In this document: one piece after another, positions 5,505-8,348 of the stretch | Position numbering within the stretch: position 1 is the first letter of the stretch | Layout of the letters: every line of letters begins with the position of its first letter | Source: Bdellovibrionaceae bacterium UBA1609 | GTDB lineage: Bacteria; Bdellovibrionota; Bdellovibrionia; Bdellovibrionales; UBA1609 | Assembly: GCA_002321895.1 (NCBI GenBank) | Contig: DCMZ01000011.1 | Span: 1-8,348, forward strand | DNA length: 8,348 nucleotides | Direction: 5' to 3' | Made by a program: the position numbers and the translations under genes | The notes under the pieces: generated by a model | The model's database searches: none | What the model saw: only the letters and a program-made list of their open reading frames with translations | What the model was told of the DNA's origin: nothing

Positions 5505-6923
5505 ATGGAAGTCCCTGAAATTCTGAAAAAACTAGAGGCTGATTGGAAGCCTGAGTATTTCAAAAACCTAAACGGTGAAGCATTCATCACCCTTGAAAAG
5601 TCTGGCGCTGATCTCACATTTGATGTGACTTCGGGAAAATTTGAAAACTTTTTGAGAGGCCATGCTTACAAAAACTATGAGATTGTTCTCTCCGACTCAA
5701 AGACTGAGAAGCTTCTTACAATAATTCGCAGTAAGTCCTTGTTTGAAGACATGCAGAAAGAAGTTGCAGTGAGATGTGGTTGGTCGCAGGACCGACAAAC
5801 CATCTACCACGATCTCGGTGATCAATATGTCCAGATCGACAGATATGGTTGGAGTATCGTGAAAAAGGCTCCGATTCCATTCGTGCGATATGGTTTTTTA
5901 GGCAAGCAAGTAAAGCCTGAAAAGATTGGGGACCTTACAGATGTGCTGCCATTTTTTAACCTTTCTTCTGAAGATGACAAACTGCTATTACTAGTTTTTA
6001 TTGTTAGTTGTTTTATTCCAGACATTCCACATCCAGTCTTAGCAATACATGGGATTCAAGGTTCGGCAAAAACAACTGCCCTCAGGTTTTTACTCAGCTT
6101 GGTTGATCCATCTCCGGTAGCTGATACTCAAACCCTCAGTATGCAAGATTTTCTTCAAACAGTTTCCCATCGCTGGGTAACTCCTCTCGATAATCAGACC
6201 AATTTATCAACCGACTATTCAGATTTATTATGCAAAGTTGTTACTGGCACAGGCTTCGCAAAAAGAATGCTTTATACAAACAACGACGATTTCATCCAGC
6301 ATATTCAAAGAATTGTTATCCTAAATGGTATCAGTCTTCCGATAAGTAAATCTGATATTCTTGATAGGTGTCTTATTCTCGAGCTTGAAAGGATTAAAGA
6401 TTGCGATAGAAGAGACGAGGCTGATTTAAAAAATGAGTTTGAACAGCTGAAACCAAAAATTCTAGGAGCCTGCTTTCATATTCTCTCTTTAGCGATTTCA
6501 CATAAAAGTGAAATCCGCCTATGTCAAAAGCCAAGGCTGGCAGACTTCGCTATTTGGGGTTGTGCAATAGCGAAAGCACTTGGTTTACCTCAAGAAAAAT
6601 TTATTGATGCATTTAACCTCAATGTTAAACGCCAACACCAAGAAGCTATTGCCGCTAGCCCACTCGCAGATGCTGTCTACAGTTTCATGATTGAAAGAAA
6701 AGACGAGTATAACAGCACGATGACGGAAGCTCTTAACGATATAACCAGACATGCTATCAATAGGGGCCAAAACTATCGCTCATTGCCTCAGTCGACTCGA
6801 TCTTTTGGAAAGAAAATAAAGGAACTGACGACAAACCTTCAATCGGTTCATTTGATTGTAGAAAGAAAGCGAACAACAACCCGAAATATCCGAATTTTCT
6901 GGGAAAATGGGGCTCCCTCGTGA
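5505..6923 (+). CDS. AAA+ ATPase of mobile elements, D5/primase-helicase-like
   Basis: The 472-aa protein starts at an ATG four bases after a perfect GGAGG. The N-terminal ~120 residues end in YHDLGD (101-106) and a GW-containing segment, as in ATPases often found beside excisionase and integrase genes. Walker A is GIQGSAKTT (183-191), with Ala where the canonical second Gly stands, as this family often shows. Walker B is WVTPLDN (224-230), with Asp229 probably binding magnesium. VILNGI (271-276) is the sensor-1 strand, and DRC (287-289) may supply the arginine finger. Residues ~385-467 resemble a C-terminal winged-helix domain. It likely unwinds DNA during replication of the excised element, perhaps with a host primase; no primase active site is visible. 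It leads the operon with the excisionase and integrase. The helicase role is inferred from family. Confidence 0.75.
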   Translation: MEVPEILKKLEADWKPEYFKNLNGEAFITLEKSGADLTFDVTSGKFENFLRGHAYKNYEIVLSDSKTEKLLTIIRSKSLFEDMQKEVAVRCGWSQDRQTIYHDLGDQYVQIDRYGWSIVKKAPIPFVRYGFLGKQVKPEKIGDLTDVLPFFNLSSEDDKLLLLVFIVSCFIPDIPHPVLAIHGIQGSAKTTALRFLLSLVDPSPVADTQTLSMQDFLQTVSHRWVTPLDNQTNLSTDYSDLLCKVVTGTGFAKRMLYTNNDDFIQHIQRIVILNGISLPISKSDILDRCLILELERIKDCDRRDEADLKNEFEQLKPKILGACFHILSLAISHKSEIRLCQKPRLADFAIWGCAIAKALGLPQEKFIDAFNLNVKRQHQEAIAASPLADAVYSFMIERKDEYNSTMTEALNDITRHAINRGQNYRSLPQSTRSFGKKIKELTTNLQSVHLIVERKRTTTRNIRIFWENGAPS

Positions 6924-6942
6924 TTTCCCACCAGATCAGTTA

Positions 6943-6960
6943 CCCAGAACTTCCTGGGGG
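6943..6960 (+). promoter_or_regulatory. Hairpin covering the ribosome site of the excisionase gene
   Basis: CCCAG (6943-6947) can pair with CTGGG (6954-6958). The only purine-rich candidate ribosome site for the ATG at 6966 is GGGGG (6956-6960), so the stem would hide it. Ribosomes finishing the upstream gene at 6923 stop 20 bases before the stem, so coupling is uncertain. A second pair, GGGAAA/TTTCCC (6901-6906/6924-6929), surrounds the upstream stop codon. Confidence 0.4.
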
Positions 6961-6965
6961 CCACT

Positions 6966-7190
6966 ATGTATGATAGAAAGCCCCATAATCGGTTCTTTGA
7001 AAATTTAGAGGATGATATTTGGCTCGATAGCAAGGAGGCAGCTGAGTATTTACGAATATCGACACGAACATTGATGAATCTTTGCTCCAGAGGTGAAGTT
7101 CCTTATTCAAAGTTTGGTCGTCGGAATCGTTACAAGCTGGCTGATCTGCGAAGTCTTCTCCTTAAAGAAAGGAGAGGATATGGGATATAG
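6966..7190 (+). CDS. Excisionase-type helix-turn-helix protein
   Basis: The 74-aa protein matches the excisionase/MerR-like helix-turn-helix pattern: WLDSKEAAEYLRISTRTLMNL (19-39) forms the recognition unit and RGEVPYSKFGRRNRYKLADL (42-61) the wing, ending in a basic LLLKERR. Such proteins bend DNA at the att site and steer the integrase toward excision, or act as small transcription factors for their operon. The gene lies 42 bases after the ATPase gene and overlaps the integrase start by 11 bases, so the three are probably co-transcribed. Its ribosome site is poor and may sit in a hairpin, which suggests low or controlled synthesis. Excision versus pure regulation cannot be told from sequence. 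Confidence 0.85.
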   Translation: MYDRKPHNRFFENLEDDIWLDSKEAAEYLRISTRTLMNLCSRGEVPYSKFGRRNRYKLADLRSLLLKERRGYGI

Positions 7191-8280
7191 GTATGATCGA
7201 AAGATCGATAGTTGGATCGCTTACGCATCTAAAAGACATCCAATAACTCGAGTGAGCAAAAGCCTTCGTCGTAAAGCAGAGACAAAGGCTGAGGCCATTC
7301 GGCTAGAGAAACAATTAATTGCTGAGATTGAACGGAAGTTTTTGAAAGAAACTGTTCCTGATTGGCAAGTTTGTATTGAGAGAATGTTGGAGTCTTTTAA
7401 GGATCGTGGGCTAACTGAAAAAACCATCGATTGTTATTGGAGGTGTTTAAAGGCACACACCCTCCCGGATTGGGAGGGCAGACCCATTAACTCGATTACC
7501 ACTCAAGAGATTCGTGATCTTGTTAAAGAGAAGGTTGGGCATCGCTCGCCCAGCCATCAAAAGAATATGCTGAAATTCATCAGGAGTGTTTTTACATTCG
7601 GGATCGAAATTGGAGCAATCCAAAGAGATCCGACACCCAGAATGAAATTTCGTATCGGTGATAAAATTAAAAAAGTTCTCACCGAAGAGCAAGTAAGATT
7701 CTTTCTTAACAAGGCGAAGAATTTGGGTGTTGAATGGTATCCACATTGGGCCACAGCGGTCTATACTGGCATGAGGAATGGTGAACTTTACGCCCTGACA
7801 TGGGACAAGGTTAATATCAAAGATCGACAGATGCTTGTCGACTCATCTTGGAATAACAAAGACGGGTTTAAATCGACGAAATCTGGTGATGATAGATGGG
7901 TGGAAATTGCTCCAAACCTTGTTCCTTTGTTACAGGAACTTAAGTTGCAGAGTGACGACACAAACTTTGTTCTTCCCAGAATTGATAAATGGGACAAAGG
8001 CGAACAAGCTCGTGAGTTGCGTATGTTCTTAACTGGTATAGGACTTCCAGTGATTCGCTTTCATGACCTAAGGGCCACCTGGGCGACGCTTTTATTAGCG
8101 AAGGGTGTTGAGCCTATTAAGGTTATGATAATGGGTGGATGGAAGGATTTGAAAACCATGCAAATCTACGTCCGCAAAGCTGGTGTTGATATCAAGGGAA
8201 CAACCGATTGCCTTGATCTTCATTCACCGTCTAGCGAGACAGCGAGAATTTTGGTTTTCAATGACCGTGGTGAGAAGTAG
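7180..8280 (+). CDS. Tyrosine recombinase, phage-type integrase
   Basis: I place the start at ATG 7180 (366 aa), preceded by AAAGGAGAGG (7168-7177). A longer frame reaches back to 7093, but it lies inside the excisionase gene and lacks an ATG or ribosome site. Residues ~1-55 are basic and resemble an arm-binding domain, ~60-150 a SAM-like core-binding domain, and the rest the catalytic domain. The active-site set is complete: Arg199 (YTGMRNGE), a lysine in KSTKSGD (231-237), His295 and Arg298 (FHDLR), Trp321 (GGW) in the His/Trp position, and Tyr330 (MQIYV). It should catalyse integration and, with the excisionase, excision. The ssrA-like fragment at 6-24 suggests the target. There is no frameshift or truncation, so the element may still move. 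Confidence 0.95.
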   Translation: MGYRYDRKIDSWIAYASKRHPITRVSKSLRRKAETKAEAIRLEKQLIAEIERKFLKETVPDWQVCIERMLESFKDRGLTEKTIDCYWRCLKAHTLPDWEGRPINSITTQEIRDLVKEKVGHRSPSHQKNMLKFIRSVFTFGIEIGAIQRDPTPRMKFRIGDKIKKVLTEEQVRFFLNKAKNLGVEWYPHWATAVYTGMRNGELYALTWDKVNIKDRQMLVDSSWNNKDGFKSTKSGDDRWVEIAPNLVPLLQELKLQSDDTNFVLPRIDKWDKGEQARELRMFLTGIGLPVIRFHDLRATWATLLLAKGVEPIKVMIMGGWKDLKTMQIYVRKAGVDIKGTTDCLDLHSPSSETARILVFNDRGEK

Positions 8281-8300
8281 TTGGAGCCAGGCTAAGTGTA

Positions 8301-8339
8301 TGATAATTTTCACTATGTTTTGGTTCCACCAAATTATCA
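8301..8339. repeat. 9-bp inverted repeat at the right end
   Basis: TGATAATTT (8301-8309) and AAATTATCA (8331-8339) are perfect inverse copies 21 bases apart. A competing smaller one, TTGGT/ACCAA (8320-8324/8328-8332), lies inside. There is no T-run in the visible sequence, so this is not a clear terminator for the integrase gene. Its place at the element edge suits integrase core sites, which are imperfect inverted repeats around a crossover region. Confidence 0.45.
8325..8333 (+). other. TCCACCAAA, possible right att word
   Basis: This 9-mer is identical to 18-26 at the left end, where it contains the CCA of the ssrA-like piece. The two copies are 8307 bases apart and bracket all genes in the window. 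Nine bases is short, the flanks do not match, and a chance repeat is possible. Confidence 0.3.
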
Positions 8340-8348
8340 AATAATGCC

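Noticed and set aside
7093..7179. Upstream extension of the integrase reading frame by 29 codons
   Set aside because: It lies wholly within the excisionase gene in another frame and has no ribosome site; ATG 7180 has a strong one.
1..8348. CRISPR array or insertion sequence
   Set aside because: No regularly spaced repeats with unique spacers and no transposase with terminal inverted repeats were seen.

Overview
The window looks like one small integrative element, about 8.3 kb long, in a moderately AT-rich bacterium. The species cannot be read from the sequence. Strong AAGGAGG-type ribosome sites, TTG starts and a tmRNA-type CCA end fit a Gram-negative, proteobacterium-like host, but this is a weak inference. 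No capsid, tail, packaging, conjugation or rRNA genes are visible. The layout is that of a minimal mobile island or phage-satellite-like element: one large cargo gene at one end and a replication, excision and integration operon at the other.

Left end (1-272): a 19-nt piece matching the typical 3' end of tmRNA (ssrA), or of a similar tRNA, lies at 6-24 and is followed by a perfect hairpin terminator. The T-loop that should precede it is missing, so it looks like an att-site copy and not the intact RNA gene. Three copies of TGTGGTGA follow, resembling integrase arm sites. A promoter with a perfect palindrome in its spacer then leads into the cargo gene.

Cargo (273-3533): a 1086-aa KAP-type P-loop NTPase with a two-helix membrane insertion between Walker A and Walker B and a long C-terminal region of unknown function. 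Anti-phage or abortive-infection activity is a reasonable guess from the family and its position, but is not shown.

Middle (3534-4713): about 800 bases without a credible gene. The first ~490 are visibly richer in G+C and carry a dense series of nested inverted repeats. Wobble pairs and GNRA loops favour a structured RNA read from the minus strand. An AT-rich stretch, a 65-aa unknown gene with an excellent ribosome site, three tandem 9-bp repeats and a hairpin terminator follow.

Right part (4714-8348): a minus-strand serine recombinase is divergent from a plus-strand operon of a D5/primase-like AAA+ ATPase, an excisionase-type helix-turn-helix protein and a tyrosine integrase. The last two overlap by 11 nt. 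The integrase keeps its full catalytic set. The last 68 bases hold a 9-bp inverted repeat and a TCCACCAAA word that also occurs at the left att piece.

Taken together: integrase and excisionase move the element at an ssrA-like site, the ATPase probably helps replicate the excised form, and the KAP protein and the possible large RNA are candidates for what the element does for itself or its host.
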